A stretch of DNA of 64,000 nucleotides from Elusimicrobiaceae bacterium (GCA_017618215.1 JAFZUQ010000007.1:62001-126000); one strand, 5' to 3'. Counted from the first letter of the stretch, positions 8,147 to 18,198 are shown. Numbers and translations are program-made. The notes: generated from the sequence alone by a model not told the origin.

Positions 8147-10918
8147 TTATCTCAAGATATCTCCAAGCATTTTAATATAGGCACTTGGTTTTTTAATATC
8201 TTCAAAATTAATAGTACCACAACGAATCATCATCACTTCTAACATATGTGTTAAAATATCATAGAAATTATCCCTGATAGGTTCTTTACATTCCGAGAAA
8301 GAAGGGCCTAAAATAACTGCCCCTTTTAAGTTCTTTAAATCACAAATATTGGCGATTTTAAAAGCTGCAGAAATTATATGATCAGTTGAATAAGCAGATT
8401 TTAAAGCATAATTAAAACCTCCCTTTATTCCTAATTCTTTTGCAGCTTCTTGCGCAGCAAAAGCAACCCAGCGAAATTTATCTATCTGTGAAGCAGGAAA
8501 AAAGAAACCGAAATTTCCCCAAGATCCTTCTTTGTTTTTTTCTAATGCAGTAATTTCTCCAAAATCTTTTGTACAAATATCACTATCGGAATTTTCCCCA
8601 TTAACTGCCGTCATTTGTTGCAAAATTTCTTCATAGGACAGTTTTTTAATGCCGCTACTTTCTATACGTCTGGAAAGGACTTTTACCCTCTTAACGTTTC
8701 TTGCGACATCTCCTAATGATGTGCTTTTTTGGGCAAAGAAAGTGTCTATTTCTTTTTCTGTTAGATCCATAAATGAAGAGGTAACAATTCTGCTAGTTAG
8801 TTTGTTGAAATGAGCTTTTCCGGGAACTTTTAGTTCGGCAATTGTTCCTATTGAAAATTTAAAATTAACTAATTCTTCAAATCTTTTTAAACTTTCAGGA
8901 GGATATTTAGAAGATAAGATAATTTGTTTTTTGTTTTTTAAGAAATCATTTAAGACCGCTGAAATATATTCTCTATTATGCTCGTTTACAGCTGTTAAAT
9001 GAACATCATCAATAATAAGAACTTCAGCTTCACTGAAGAAATTATCCAACTTTTCTTTTTGACCTTTTTCTAACAAATATTGAACACCTCTGGAAAAACG
9101 AACGCCATTTGTAAATAATATTTTAGCTTGTGGTATTTTTTTAGAAATTTCATAACCCATTGCATGCAGAAAATGCGTTTTACCTGTCCCGCTGGTACCT
9201 TGCAACAAGAAAGGATTGTTTCCCCTTCCCAAATCATCCAAGGTAGCCATTGCCATAGCATGAGCAAAACGGATGGCAGAAATATCCATAGTAGAAAAAG
9301 TATATGTCGGTACTAAAGGCATTTCTATAGGATAATTTCTATATTTTGTGTCTTTCGTAGGAGTAGCAATATGCAGTGTATGGTCTATTTTCATAGTCTT
9401 TTTTATCGCTCCATTACTAATATGTGATGTTTTATTCAAAGATTGATTGTTTCCCTTAATTGTAGAAGCCGCCGCTATTTCTTGTTTTTCTTCTTTCATA
9501 TTTTCTTTTACCTCTTCCTCATCAAATTTATTTTGTTGTTTCTCTTCTTTTGTCTCTTTTATTTTTTTATTTATGTTCTCAGTATGTTCACTTATCGTGT
9601 CCCTTTGTTTTTGATCATTGATTTTTTCATCCTTAATAGGGGGATTTTCCGTTTTTTGAGTTTTTTCTTCACGAGGATTTTCTTCCTTATTCTCTAAGTC
9701 GTTTTGTGAAAAAATTTGTTTTGGAAAAGAAAGACTCATATCATCATCTTTATTATTTTCCAAAGATATTTTCACATCTGATAAAGTTTCGTCTTTTGCG
9801 GAAAAAGAATTTTGTACAGCCTCATTGTCGTCTGTTTGATTTTCCAAAATTTCTAGAGGACTCTTTTCTCCCCTTAAAACATTCTCTTTACTTTGTACTA
9901 GTCCCTCCGACTGATTTTCATCATAAAAATCGCAAACAGTTTCTGCATCAAAAATATCATCCACCTTTATCTTTGCAGTAACAGGATTTCCTGATAACCC
10001 TTTTTGCTTTTGTTCAAAAGCTTCCGGGGAAATGTCTTCTTCCAATACGTTGTTTTTAATGATAATACCTTCCCCTAAATTTTGGAAAGGATCTCCTTCT
10101 TGTTCAGATGTACTCTTTTTTTGCTGCAAATCATTATTTATTTTCTTTGACTTCTTTTTCCTAAAAGAGAAAGTTTGTTCCCGATTTTCTTTTGTAGTAT
10201 GGATAGCCGTTTTAATTTTACCAACAATATTTCCCAATAATCCTGTCTTGCCCATTTCTTCCTTTGTTGCTACTATTTGAACATCTTCTATCTCTTTAGA
10301 AGAAGGAGGGAATATCTTTTCATTGTTTTGTTCTATATCAGGCGTCTCTTTCTCCGGTTTGTTTTCTTTCTCTACGACACTTGGTTCCTTTTGTTGAATA
10401 TCTGTAAAAGTTTTCGCTAATTCCAAAGAAGTGTTTCCAATATTTATATTTTTTTCATCTCCGGAAACTAAGGAAGTGCTTGTTATAAGATCTCTAAAGA
10501 CTGTCTCTGTCCTTTCTTCTTTTGAGACAGGAAAACCTGTATCTGCAAGGTTTATGAAAGAATCCTCGTTCTTTCGCATTGTGTTTTGTCCTTTGCCTGT
10601 TCGTTGTTCCCCTCCCCCTAAATTAGAGGCTGACAAATCTATTGTTAAAGTTCTTGATGAATTATTGAAAGTTTCTGTAATTCCGTTAGAAGAAAGAAAC
10701 TCTACTCTTGTTTTTATTTTCTCCAACGATTTTTCATCTGTGATACCGGAAAGTTCAAAAATATAATTAAAGCCCGGAATAGATGTTTTTATTAATTTAC
10801 AATGACCTGCAAGATCTCTTTGTATATCTTTACAACCTTTTTCATCCGCTTTTAAAAGAAGAAGATATACGGAATTTTGTGTTAAAGAATTTTCTCTTAT
10901 CTCATAATTGCTGATCAT
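8147..10918 (-). CDS. DnaA-like AAA+ ATPase with long acidic low-complexity linker
   Basis: A 923-aa protein that is not a normal initiator. Residues 1-100 form a compact ordered-looking domain. About 100-530 are rich in E, K, N, D and S and probably disordered. Residues about 535-720 are a DnaA-type AAA+ domain: TYTFSTMDISAIRFAHAMAMA, Walker A QGTSGTGKTHFLHAMG near 575, Walker B EVLIIDDVH near 634 and a sensor-like ILSSKYPPESL. The C-terminal part (about 780-923) is an unfamiliar domain and lacks the DnaA domain IV signature, so oriC binding through that fold is not expected. The genuine dnaA is at 22223-23581. It lies in the tpiA-topA operon, between deoC and a lipoprotein gene. Function unknown. 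Confidence 0.8.
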   Translation of the reverse strand: MISNYEIRENSLTQNSVYLLLLKADEKGCKDIQRDLAGHCKLIKTSIPGFNYIFELSGITDEKSLEKIKTRVEFLSSNGITETFNNSSRTLTIDLSASNLGGGEQRTGKGQNTMRKNEDSFINLADTGFPVSKEERTETVFRDLITSTSLVSGDEKNINIGNTSLELAKTFTDIQQKEPSVVEKENKPEKETPDIEQNNEKIFPPSSKEIEDVQIVATKEEMGKTGLLGNIVGKIKTAIHTTKENREQTFSFRKKKSKKINNDLQQKKSTSEQEGDPFQNLGEGIIIKNNVLEEDISPEAFEQKQKGLSGNPVTAKIKVDDIFDAETVCDFYDENQSEGLVQSKENVLRGEKSPLEILENQTDDNEAVQNSFSAKDETLSDVKISLENNKDDDMSLSFPKQIFSQNDLENKEENPREEKTQKTENPPIKDEKINDQKQRDTISEHTENINKKIKETKEEKQQNKFDEEEVKENMKEEKQEIAAASTIKGNNQSLNKTSHISNGAIKKTMKIDHTLHIATPTKDTKYRNYPIEMPLVPTYTFSTMDISAIRFAHAMAMATLDDLGRGNNPFLLQGTSGTGKTHFLHAMGYEISKKIPQAKILFTNGVRFSRGVQYLLEKGQKEKLDNFFSEAEVLIIDDVHLTAVNEHNREYISAVLNDFLKNKKQIILSSKYPPESLKRFEELVNFKFSIGTIAELKVPGKAHFNKLTSRIVTSSFMDLTEKEIDTFFAQKSTSLGDVARNVKRVKVLSRRIESSGIKKLSYEEILQQMTAVNGENSDSDICTKDFGEITALEKNKEGSWGNFGFFFPASQIDKFRWVAFAAQEAAKELGIKGGFNYALKSAYSTDHIISAAFKIANICDLKNLKGAVILGPSFSECKEPIRDNFYDILTHMLEVMMIRCGTINFEDIKKPSAYIKMLGDILR

Positions 10919-10937
10919 TTGTTCTCTCCATTTCTTG

Positions 10938-11573
10938 TTAAGAAACTATTTTTATTCCAGCGCTTGCCCCTAACCGTGAAGCACCGGCGTTTATCATAGC
11001 TAACGCATCCTCTTTAGTGCGAACACCTCCAGATGCTTTAACTTTTATACCACTTGCTTCCTTCATAAGTTTTACATCTGCTACTGTTGCCCCCGCGGTT
11101 GAAAACCCCGTAGAAGTTTTTACGAAATCAGCCCCTGCTTTTGCAGCAAGTTGACAAACTATTCTCTTCTCTTCATCGGTTAAATAAGATGTTTCAATGA
11201 TAACTTTTAAAATTTTACCTTCACTTGCTTTACGTACAGCCAAAATGTCTTGGTAAACATAATCTTTATTACCTTCTTTTACTGCGCCTATATTTATAAC
11301 CATATCAACTTCGTTTGCACCTTGTTTTATGGCAAGAGCGGTTTCCTCAGCTTTAATTTGTGAAGTATTCGCTCCTAAAGGGAAACCTATAACCGTACAA
11401 ACATTAACACCTGTACCTTTTAAAATTTCTGCACAAAGTGAAACCCAACAAGGGTTTACACAAACAGATGCAAAATGATATCTTTTTGCTTCCTCACAAA
11501 GCTTTAAAATATCTGCTTTGGTTGCAACAGGTTTAAGTAAGGTATGGTCTATATAAGACGCTAAATTATTCAT
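10938..11573 (-). CDS. deoC: Deoxyribose-phosphate aldolase
   Basis: A 211-aa class I aldolase that splits 2-deoxyribose-5-phosphate into glyceraldehyde-3-phosphate and acetaldehyde. I chose the ATG at 11573 ([15 protein letters not shown]), whose codon overlaps the tpiA stop. An upstream in-frame ATG at 11603 would add ten residues atypical of the family. The Schiff-base Lys is in DFVKTSTGF near residue 149, and the second Lys is in VKASGGVRT near 178; [14 protein letters not shown] holds the conserved Asp. Its product feeds directly to the neighbouring triosephosphate isomerase reaction. Confidence 0.95.
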   Translation of the reverse strand: MNNLASYIDHTLLKPVATKADILKLCEEAKRYHFASVCVNPCWVSLCAEILKGTGVNVCTVIGFPLGANTSQIKAEETALAIKQGANEVDMVINIGAVKEGNKDYVYQDILAVRKASEGKILKVIIETSYLTDEEKRIVCQLAAKAGADFVKTSTGFSTAGATVADVKLMKEASGIKVKASGGVRTKEDALAMINAGASRLGASAGIKIVS

Positions 11574-12318
11574 AATCAATAATCCTGGTAAATTTTTCTG
11601 CAATTAAAGCTTGCCCGCCTACTAAAACTCCGTCAACATTTTCTTTAGCCATAATTGAATCAACATTTTCCGCTTTAACACTTCCGCCGTATAAAATGCG
11701 TATATTATTTGCAAAATCTGCACCTAACATTTTAGATAAAACTTTTCTGATTAAAGCATGAACTTCTTCCGCTTGCTCAGGTGTAGCGGTTTTGCCTGTA
11801 CCGATAGCCCAAACAGGTTCATAAGCAATAACCAAAGTTTTTAAATCTTCAGCAGTATATCCTTTCAACCCTTCAATGAGTTGGGATGTAATTACTTGCT
11901 CTATTTTATTTGCCTCGCGTTCTGCCAAAGTTTCGCCAACACAATAAATAACTTGTAAATTATGCCTTAAAGCTGCGGCAATTTTTTTATTTAAAATTTC
12001 ATTTGTATCCCCAAATAATGCACGGCGTTCACTATGCCCCAAAATAACGGCAGTAGCACCGGCTTCTTTAACTTGAGAAGGTGAAACCTGTGAAGTAAAT
12101 GCTCCCTTTTCTTCAAAATAACAATCTTGTGCTGCGACTATAAAACCCGTACCTTTCAAAGCATTTGCCACAGCATTAATTGCTGTAAAACTGGGTGCTA
12201 CCATAATATCGGCATTATTTTTATTCTTTGCTGCTTTAAGTGCATTAACTAAAGTTACCCCTTCTTGAATAGTGTTATTCATTTTCCAATTACCAGCTAT
12301 AAAAGGCTTTCTTGCCAT
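11566..12318 (-). CDS. tpiA: Triosephosphate isomerase
   Basis: A 250-aa TIM-barrel enzyme that interconverts dihydroxyacetone phosphate and glyceraldehyde-3-phosphate. Catalytic Lys is in GNWKMN (residues 9-14), the His is in ILGHSERR near 94, and the Glu is in [18 protein letters not shown] near 167. The phosphate-binding YGGSVK is near 211. A good ribosome-binding site (AAAGAGGT) precedes the ATG. It is the first gene of the leftward operon, and its promoter region is shared divergently with folD. Confidence 0.97.
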   Translation of the reverse strand: MARKPFIAGNWKMNNTIQEGVTLVNALKAAKNKNNADIMVAPSFTAINAVANALKGTGFIVAAQDCYFEEKGAFTSQVSPSQVKEAGATAVILGHSERRALFGDTNEILNKKIAAALRHNLQVIYCVGETLAEREANKIEQVITSQLIEGLKGYTAEDLKTLVIAYEPVWAIGTGKTATPEQAEEVHALIRKVLSKMLGADFANNIRILYGGSVKAENVDSIMAKENVDGVLVGGQALIAEKFTRIIDYE

Positions 12319-12370
12319 AAATATACCTCTTTACTTAATTTTTTATATTTGCGACACCGCGCTATAATAT

Positions 12371-12400
12371 ATATTAACATTTTATACATTAATATGGCAA
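12371..12400 (-). promoter_or_regulatory. Putative sigma70 promoter of tpiA operon
   Basis: On the minus strand a -35-like TTGCCA (12395-12400) is followed after 18 bases by a -10-like TAATAT (12371-12376), which places the start about 45 bases before tpiA. The region is AT-rich, so other registers are possible. Confidence 0.4.
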
Positions 12401-12429
12401 AAGTTTTTTAAATTTTATAAAATTTCTAT

Positions 12430-13305
12430 ATGGCAAATATACTTGAGGGAAAAACCCTGGCAAAACAAATTAAAGCCTCTTTACAGGAAAGAGCATACAA
12501 AATTTATAAAAAAATGGGAAGGCGGGCAAGCCTTGTAGGCTTTGGGTGGAAAGGCGATGCCGCCGGCTTTTATTATTTAAATAAAGAGGTGGAAGCCGCC
12601 CGCAAAATAGGAATAGATGCAGATATCGTTTTGCTTGAAAACAACACAAAACCAAAACAACTTTTTACTTTACTTGATGCTGTTTTTCAAAAATCAACTA
12701 CCATTGATGCCCTGTTAATTGCAAGGCCTTTACCACCGCAACTTAATAATTTAGATATTGCCGCAAATATCAACCCTGCGCAAGATATTGACGGTGCAGG
12801 TTTAATCAGTATGGGCCGTTTATTTATGTGTAAAACTTGGCAAGATATTGAAAATTTACAGACATTTATTCCTTGTTGCCCAAAAGCTGTTGTGCGTTTA
12901 CTTGATTATCACAAAATAAAGCTGGAAGGTGCAAAAATTGCCGTTATAGGCAGAAGTAATACCGTTGGTTCGCCTTTAGCAAAAATGTTAACTGCCAAAA
13001 ATGCGGTTGTTACCTTGTGCCACACCAAAACAAAAGACTTAAGAGAAATAACTTTAAACAGTGATATTATAGTTTCTGCAGCAGGTAAAATAAATTTAAT
13101 TAAAAAAGACTTTGCAAAAAAAGGTACAATACTTATAGATGTTGCAACTGTTGTAAATGAACAAGGCAAATGCGTAGGCGATATAGATTTTGAAAATTTA
13201 AAAGAAATTTGTCCTATTTCACCTGTACCGGGTGGCGTAGGACCTGTAACTTTAGCGTGTTTGCTTGAAAATATTATTATTTCTGCCGAGAGGAAAATAA
13301 AATGA
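12430..13305 (+). CDS. folD: Methylenetetrahydrofolate dehydrogenase/cyclohydrolase FolD (divergent)
   Basis: A 291-aa FolD family protein, which oxidises 5,10-methylene-THF and hydrolyses the methenyl product. Recognised by FYYLNKEVEAARKIG (the Y...K catalytic pair), PAQDIDGAG, the nucleotide-binding GRSNTVGSPLAKML and the C-terminal PVPGGVGPVTLACLLEN. It is divergent: the segment usually reading QLPLP is ARPLP, and the usual PCTP is PCCP. The stretch before the catalytic Tyr is also longer than usual. These changes may affect the cyclohydrolase half. The ATG has no clear Shine-Dalgarno sequence. It overlaps the next lipoprotein gene by 4 bases. Confidence 0.88.
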   Translation: MANILEGKTLAKQIKASLQERAYKIYKKMGRRASLVGFGWKGDAAGFYYLNKEVEAARKIGIDADIVLLENNTKPKQLFTLLDAVFQKSTTIDALLIARPLPPQLNNLDIAANINPAQDIDGAGLISMGRLFMCKTWQDIENLQTFIPCCPKAVVRLLDYHKIKLEGAKIAVIGRSNTVGSPLAKMLTAKNAVVTLCHTKTKDLREITLNSDIIVSAAGKINLIKKDFAKKGTILIDVATVVNEQGKCVGDIDFENLKEICPISPVPGGVGPVTLACLLENIIISAERKIK

Positions 13306-13835
13306 AAAAAACTTTTTCTTTAATAGTTCTTATTTTTTCTTTGATTTGTATTAACGGTTGTATTTCAAAGGAAGGTTATCCTACTACATTTGAAAAGGAA
13401 TATAAAAAACTTGAATTAGAAACAAGAAATTATACCGATACAGATTTTTATGATGCTGATAAAAGATCTGCCGATGATAAGAGAGCCTTAAGCGAAGGCG
13501 ACCGTATGGCTGCTATTGCTGAAGAAGCACAAAAAGAAAGACGGGCAAAAACAGTGGTAGAATCTGACTATTATTTCCAAGTTTATCCAGGCAGAAAAGA
13601 ATCTTATTCTTATAATGAGTATAATGAGGTTTGGTCCGATGGATATCCTCTTAATGCTTATAAAGAAACACAAAGGCTCTGGAAAAAACCACAAAAATTT
13701 AAACCGGAAGATTATGAAGGCATCCCGGATGACGGTTTGGTAACAGAACAAGCTATAGCAGCCGCGGAAGAGGCCGCCCGTAAAGCGGAACAAGAGGCAG
13801 CTGCCGCAGTTGAAAATGATGCTGTCTATGAGTAA
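13302..13835 (+). CDS. Small predicted lipoprotein, unknown
   Basis: A 177-aa protein with a lipoprotein signal peptide (MKKTFSLIVLIFSL then INGC, lipid-attached Cys at residue 20). The mature part is highly charged and rich in Tyr, Glu and Ala: a central Tyr-rich patch (YYFQVYPGRKESYSYNEYNE) and an Ala/Glu-rich helical tail (AAAEEAARKAEQEAAAA). No domain is recognised. It overlaps folD by four bases (ATGA) and ends just before a terminator. An envelope-anchored role is all that can be inferred. Confidence 0.75.
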   Translation: MKKTFSLIVLIFSLICINGCISKEGYPTTFEKEYKKLELETRNYTDTDFYDADKRSADDKRALSEGDRMAAIAEEAQKERRAKTVVESDYYFQVYPGRKESYSYNEYNEVWSDGYPLNAYKETQRLWKKPQKFKPEDYEGIPDDGLVTEQAIAAAEEAARKAEQEAAAAVENDAVYE

Positions 13836-13850
13836 TTTTTAAATTAATAA

Positions 13851-13886
13851 AAAACACCTCTGTAAAAATACACAGGTGTTTTTTAT
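13851..13886. terminator. Bidirectional intrinsic terminator
   Basis: AACACCTCTGT and ACACAGGTGTT form an 11-bp stem with one mismatch around a 6-base loop, with a T-run on the plus side and an A-run before it. It lies between the convergent lipoprotein and glycerophosphodiesterase genes and can serve both. Confidence 0.85.
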
Positions 13887-13896
13887 TGTAAAAAAT

Positions 13897-14574
13897 TTAT
13901 AGAGTTCCCCCCAGTGAAAAGAAATTAGATGATGATAAGACAGGATTGTCACTAAAAATTCCATCAACTTTCCATTTCTTTAATTTTTGATAAATCTGCA
14001 AATCATTAACTGTATAAACTAAAACTTTTAAACCGTTTTTGTGGCAAGTTTCAACAATTTTTTTTGTTACTCTTTTTACACTTATGTTTACACTTTTTGC
14101 CTTTAAAGATAATGGGGTTTTCAGTTCAAAATTACGGGTTAAAATGCCAATGTTTATTTGTTTATCCAAAGAGTGAATTTTTTGTAAACTATCTACGGCA
14201 AAAGAAGAAATTAAAATTTGTTCTTTTGCAATATTTTTTGCTTTTTTTAATTCCTCTAAAATCTGTTTCTCTATACCGGGGTAAATGTTATCATCATTCT
14301 TTATCTCTAGATTTAAAGTAAAATTTTTAGGCGTAATTTTTAGTAAATCAACCAGCGTAGGTATGTCAAATTTTTTTAAATATTCAAAAGTACTATCTTT
14401 AATTTTTTTACCGTTTTTTAAATTGTAATCGTGATACAAAACAAGTACGCCGTCTTTAGAACGTTGAATATCTGTTTCGAGCCAGGATGCTCCTAATTTA
14501 AAAGCTAAATCAAAAGCTTTTAAAGTGTTTTCTTTTGCGTAGGCACTAGCCCCGCGGTGTGCAATTACTAACAT
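13897..14574 (-). CDS. Glycerophosphodiester phosphodiesterase
   Basis: A 225-aa GDPD-family enzyme that hydrolyses glycerophosphodiesters to glycerol-3-phosphate and an alcohol. Diagnostic motifs are IAHRGASAYAKENT (residues 4-17), LETDIQRSKDGVLVLYHD with the metal-binding Glu/Asp and general-acid His, and LNLEIKND. The C-terminal VDGIFSDNP motif is also typical. There is no signal peptide, so it is cytoplasmic. It follows the PHP gene with a 2-base gap, in one operon with the NifU-like gene. Confidence 0.93.
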   Translation of the reverse strand: MLVIAHRGASAYAKENTLKAFDLAFKLGASWLETDIQRSKDGVLVLYHDYNLKNGKKIKDSTFEYLKKFDIPTLVDLLKITPKNFTLNLEIKNDDNIYPGIEKQILEELKKAKNIAKEQILISSFAVDSLQKIHSLDKQINIGILTRNFELKTPLSLKAKSVNISVKRVTKKIVETCHKNGLKVLVYTVNDLQIYQKLKKWKVDGIFSDNPVLSSSNFFSLGGTL

Positions 14575-14576
14575 AA

Positions 14577-15386
14577 TTAAAAAAATGTTGAATATAATTT
14601 ATCGTAAACTTCTTGCGGAACTTCTCGCCCCGGAACAAGTACTCTCCCGGCAATATTGCCATGGAAATCAGATCCTCCGGAAACAAGCAGATTATATTTT
14701 TTTGCAATTCGCAAAAGTTCCTCACGCATGGCTTCGCGATGTGAAGGATAATAAATTTCTATTCCATCTAGTCCCCAAGAAACCCATTTTTCGAAATCCC
14801 AACAATCTCTAACAAGGCCCGGGTGAGCAATAAAACATTTTCCCCCTGCTTCTTTAATAGCTTCTATGGCTTCTTTAACTGTTACAGCCATAGGAGGAAC
14901 ATAAGCCGGGCAGCCCTTACCTAAATATTTTTTAAAAATATCAGAGCGCATATAACCAAGATGTCGCCGACGTAAACAGTCTGCAATATGTGCACGGGAA
15001 GAAACTCCTTTTGTTATTTTTAAAACTTCTTCCTCTGTAATTTGTATTTTAATTTCCTGCAACAGTTTAACTGTTTTTTTAACGCGTTCAAGACGTAATT
15101 GAGTATTTGTTTCTAGTAATTTTTTTAAGGCAAGATTTTCCGGATCAAAATTGTATCCTACGAAATGCAAGTTATCGTGGTCACGAGTACTAATTTCCAC
15201 CCCATTAACAAAAATCATGTTGTATTTTGCAGCTTTTGTTCTGGCTTCTGCAAGACCTAAAATACAATCGTGGTCTGTAAGAGACATCATTTCTACACCG
15301 GCTTTACTGTAAGTATATAATAATTCGGCGATGCTTACTGCACCGTCCGAATATCTTGAGTGGGAATGTAAATCAATTACCGGCAT
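14577..15386 (-). CDS. PHP-domain metal-dependent phosphoesterase
   Basis: A 269-aa protein of the YciV/TrpH (RNase AM-like) PHP group. The metal site is built from DLHSHSRYSDG (residues 4-14), LTDHD (37-41), the Glu in NGVEIS, FIAHPG near 190 and SGGSDFHG near 238. Characterised relatives are 3',5'-nucleoside bisphosphate phosphatases or 5'-3' exoribonucleases, so it may act on pAp or on RNA ends. It overlaps the upstream NifU-like gene by one base. The exact substrate is not decided by the sequence. Confidence 0.88.
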   Translation of the reverse strand: MPVIDLHSHSRYSDGAVSIAELLYTYSKAGVEMMSLTDHDCILGLAEARTKAAKYNMIFVNGVEISTRDHDNLHFVGYNFDPENLALKKLLETNTQLRLERVKKTVKLLQEIKIQITEEEVLKITKGVSSRAHIADCLRRRHLGYMRSDIFKKYLGKGCPAYVPPMAVTVKEAIEAIKEAGGKCFIAHPGLVRDCWDFEKWVSWGLDGIEIYYPSHREAMREELLRIAKKYNLLVSGGSDFHGNIAGRVLVPGREVPQEVYDKLYSTFF

Positions 15387-15610
15387 TAAACCCTTTCAAC
15401 AGAAGTTACTTGAGGTATGCTTTCTTTCAAATATGCCTCTATGCCATTTTTGATTGTCATAGTTGCCATAGGGCAACCGGCGCAAGCACCTTGCAATTTA
15501 ACTTTTACGATACCGGTTTTTTCGTCAAAAGAAACGAATTCCACATCACCGCCATCAGCTTGTAAAGCGGGGCGGATTTTTTGAATTAATGCTAAAATTT
15601 GTTTTTCCAT
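15386..15610 (-). CDS. NifU C-terminal-domain Fe-S scaffold/carrier
   Basis: A 74-aa stand-alone NifU C-terminal (Nfu) domain that carries or delivers Fe-S clusters. It shows the pattern IRPALQADGGDVEFVS and the cluster-binding CAGC pair (Cys43, Cys46) in GACAGCPMATMTIKNGIE. Single-domain Nfu proteins of this size are common in anaerobes. It is the first gene of the Nfu-PHP-GDPD group, just downstream of the gyrA terminator-like hairpin. Confidence 0.92.
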   Translation of the reverse strand: MEKQILALIQKIRPALQADGGDVEFVSFDEKTGIVKVKLQGACAGCPMATMTIKNGIEAYLKESIPQVTSVERV

Positions 15611-15628
15611 AAATACCTTCTTAAATTT

Positions 15629-15652
15629 GCGCCGCCCAATTAAGAGCGGCGC
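15629..15652. terminator. Hairpin between gyrA and nfu-like gene
   Basis: A perfect 7-bp GC stem (GCGCCGC / GCGGCGC) with a 10-base loop. The T-rich side is on the plus strand; on the minus strand, where gyrA is read, only AAATTT follows. It may be a weak gyrA terminator or a processing hairpin. Confidence 0.5.
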
Positions 15653-15661
15653 TTTTATATT

Positions 15662-18190
15662 TTATTTACTTTCTTTTACTTCTTCTAAAGAAAGGTCCTC
15701 TTTTGTCTTTTCTTCTTCCTCTTTAACTACGGGGGTTACTTTAGCAATCTTATCGCCTTCATCAAGTTTGACTAAACGGACACCTTGTGCATTCCTTCCA
15801 ACAGAACGTATTTGTTCACAACGTATACGAATAGCCATACCTTTTTCGGTAATAACCATTAAGTCTTTGGTTTCATCAACTAATTTAATACCAACGACTT
15901 TTCCGTTTCTTTCGCTTGTCTTGATAGTGATAACGCCTATACCACCGCGATGCTGTGTCCTATATTCACTAAACTCTGTGCGTTTACCGTAACCGTTTTC
16001 ACAGACGGACAAGACATCCGGTTGTTCACCTTCTCTTTGGCCTTGTTCCATACCGATCACGACATCACCTTCTGCAAGTTTAATAGCTCTTACACCGTGT
16101 GCTGTGCGGCCCATGGCGCGAACTTGGTTTTCATCAAAGCGTATAGATTTACCATTTCTTGTTGCAACAATAATATCTGATTTGCCGTGTGTTTCTTGTA
16201 CAGAAACCAAAACATCACCTTCGTCTAAACCTATAGCAATAATACCGCTGCGGCGAATGTTAGCAAAGTTTTCTAAGCTAACACGTTTCATTGTGCCGAA
16301 ACGTGTGCACATTGTAAGATAAGTTTCACCGCAATTTTTAGGATCAAAATCCTTAAATGCAACTGCTGATGTTACTTTTTCTTCGCCGGTAATTTGGAGC
16401 ATATTTACAATTGCTTTACCTTTACCTTGGCGGTTGCCTTCAGGTATTTCATATGCTTTTAAAGCAAACACTCTGCCGCGGTTTGTGAACATCAAAATAG
16501 TTGCATGGCTTGAAGTTACAAAGAGATGTTCAATAAAATCTTCCTCTTTTGTTTTTCCGCCGATTATACCTTTACCACCGCGATTTTGTGAACGATAAGT
16601 ATCAAGAGGTATACGTTTTGCATAACCACCATGTGAAAGAGTGATAACAACATCTTCTTCTTCAATAAAATCTTCCACGGAGAAATCTGTAACATCTGTT
16701 GAAATCTCTGTGCGGCGTTCGTCACCGTAATCCTTTTTCATTTTAGTAAGTTCTTCAACAATAATATCTAAAATTCTTTGAGGATTCCCTAAAATATCTT
16801 GAAGTTCTTTAATTAAAGCTTTTAAATCTTTTTGCTCTTGCTCAATTGCAATAGAGGAAAGTTGTGTAAGTTGATGCAAGCGCATTTCCAAAATTGCTTG
16901 AGCTTGAGGTTCAGTAAATTTAAAGCGTGCCATTAAATTAGTACGGGCTTCGGGGGCATCTTTAGATTTGCGGATAATTGCAACAACTTCGTCTAAATTT
17001 GCGATTGCCAAAAGCAACCCGTCCAAAATATGTGAACGTTTTAAAGCTTTATTTAAATCAAAACGCGTTCTGTTTGTAATAACTTCTTGGCGGTGCCTGA
17101 TATATTGGCGCATGGCTTCTTTCATGCTTAAAACACGAGGTTTACCATCAACGATAGCAAGCATATTTACACCAAAAGAAGTTTGAAGTTGAGTGTGTTT
17201 AAATAATTGGTTTAAAACAACCTGGCCTGTTGCTTCGCGTTTAAGTTCAATAACAAGGCGCATACCACGGCGGTCAGATTCATCGCGAATATCGGAAATT
17301 TCTGTAATCTTTTTATCTTTAACAAGGCCGGCAATAGTTTCAATTAAAACTGTCTTGTTTACCTGATAAGGAATTTCCGTTACGATAATGGCTTCACGCC
17401 CGCCTTTCATTTCTTCAATTTCTGCGCGGGCTTGAATTTTTAAAGAACCGCGGCCGGATTCAAAGTAATCATAAACACCTTTTGTACCGCGTAAAATACC
17501 GCCGGTAGGAAAGTCAGGCCCTTTAACGATTTGCATCATTTCTTTAGTGGAAATTGCCGGGTTTTTAATTAAAGCAATAATACCGTCGCAAATCTCCGCT
17601 AAGTTATGTGTCGGAATATTTGTTGCCATACCGACTGCGATACCGTTTGAACCGTTAACTAAAAGTTGCGGCATCTTTGCAGGTAAGACTGCCGGTTCCA
17701 TTAAAGAACCGTCGTAGTTTGGAACAAATTTGACTGTATCTTTATCTAAATCTTCCAAAAGCTCATCGGCAATATGATTTAAACGAACTTCGGTATAACG
17801 CATAGCAGCCGGGCTGTCACCGTCGATAGAACCGAAGTTTCCTTGACCGTTAACTAAAGTATTTCTTATTGAAAAGTTTTGTGCCATACGAACTAAGGCA
17901 TCATAAACTGAACTGTCCCCGTGTGGATGGTATTTACCCAAAACGTCACCGACTACACGAGCTGATTTCTTAAACGGTTTATTATATTTTAAACCCATTT
18001 CCTGCATGGCATATAAAATGCGTCGGTGAACAGGTTTTAAACCATCTCTTGCATCAGGTAGTGCACGGCCTATAATTACGCTCATAGCATAATCGATATA
18101 GGAATTACGCATTTCCTCGCCGATATCTCGTTGGTGTATTTGGTCAAATAATTCTGTGGAATTTGTTTGGTTGTTATTATTATCTGTCAT
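15662..18190 (-). CDS. gyrA: DNA gyrase subunit A
   Basis: An 842-aa gyrase A subunit that cuts and religates DNA during negative supercoiling. The catalytic Tyr is in AMRYTEVRL near residue 130. The quinolone-determining region reads [13 protein letters not shown], with Ser and Asp at the positions where resistance changes usually arise, so it looks quinolone-sensitive. The C-terminal beta-pinwheel contains the GyrA box as QNRGGKG (one deviation from the common QRRGGKG), which favours gyrase over topo IV. It starts 8 bases after gyrB with an AGGAG site. Confidence 0.98.
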   Translation of the reverse strand: MTDNNNNQTNSTELFDQIHQRDIGEEMRNSYIDYAMSVIIGRALPDARDGLKPVHRRILYAMQEMGLKYNKPFKKSARVVGDVLGKYHPHGDSSVYDALVRMAQNFSIRNTLVNGQGNFGSIDGDSPAAMRYTEVRLNHIADELLEDLDKDTVKFVPNYDGSLMEPAVLPAKMPQLLVNGSNGIAVGMATNIPTHNLAEICDGIIALIKNPAISTKEMMQIVKGPDFPTGGILRGTKGVYDYFESGRGSLKIQARAEIEEMKGGREAIIVTEIPYQVNKTVLIETIAGLVKDKKITEISDIRDESDRRGMRLVIELKREATGQVVLNQLFKHTQLQTSFGVNMLAIVDGKPRVLSMKEAMRQYIRHRQEVITNRTRFDLNKALKRSHILDGLLLAIANLDEVVAIIRKSKDAPEARTNLMARFKFTEPQAQAILEMRLHQLTQLSSIAIEQEQKDLKALIKELQDILGNPQRILDIIVEELTKMKKDYGDERRTEISTDVTDFSVEDFIEEEDVVITLSHGGYAKRIPLDTYRSQNRGGKGIIGGKTKEEDFIEHLFVTSSHATILMFTNRGRVFALKAYEIPEGNRQGKGKAIVNMLQITGEEKVTSAVAFKDFDPKNCGETYLTMCTRFGTMKRVSLENFANIRRSGIIAIGLDEGDVLVSVQETHGKSDIIVATRNGKSIRFDENQVRAMGRTAHGVRAIKLAEGDVVIGMEQGQREGEQPDVLSVCENGYGKRTEFSEYRTQHRGGIGVITIKTSERNGKVVGIKLVDETKDLMVITEKGMAIRIRCEQIRSVGRNAQGVRLVKLDEGDKIAKVTPVVKEEEEKTKEDLSLEEVKESK

Positions 18191-18198
18191 AAAAACTC

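Noticed and set aside
9443..10280. Plus-strand frames with Phe/Leu-rich, membrane-like sequence opposite the DnaA-like gene
   Set aside because: They are the complement of its Glu/Lys-rich linker, which automatically yields Phe/Leu codons; no ribosome sites.
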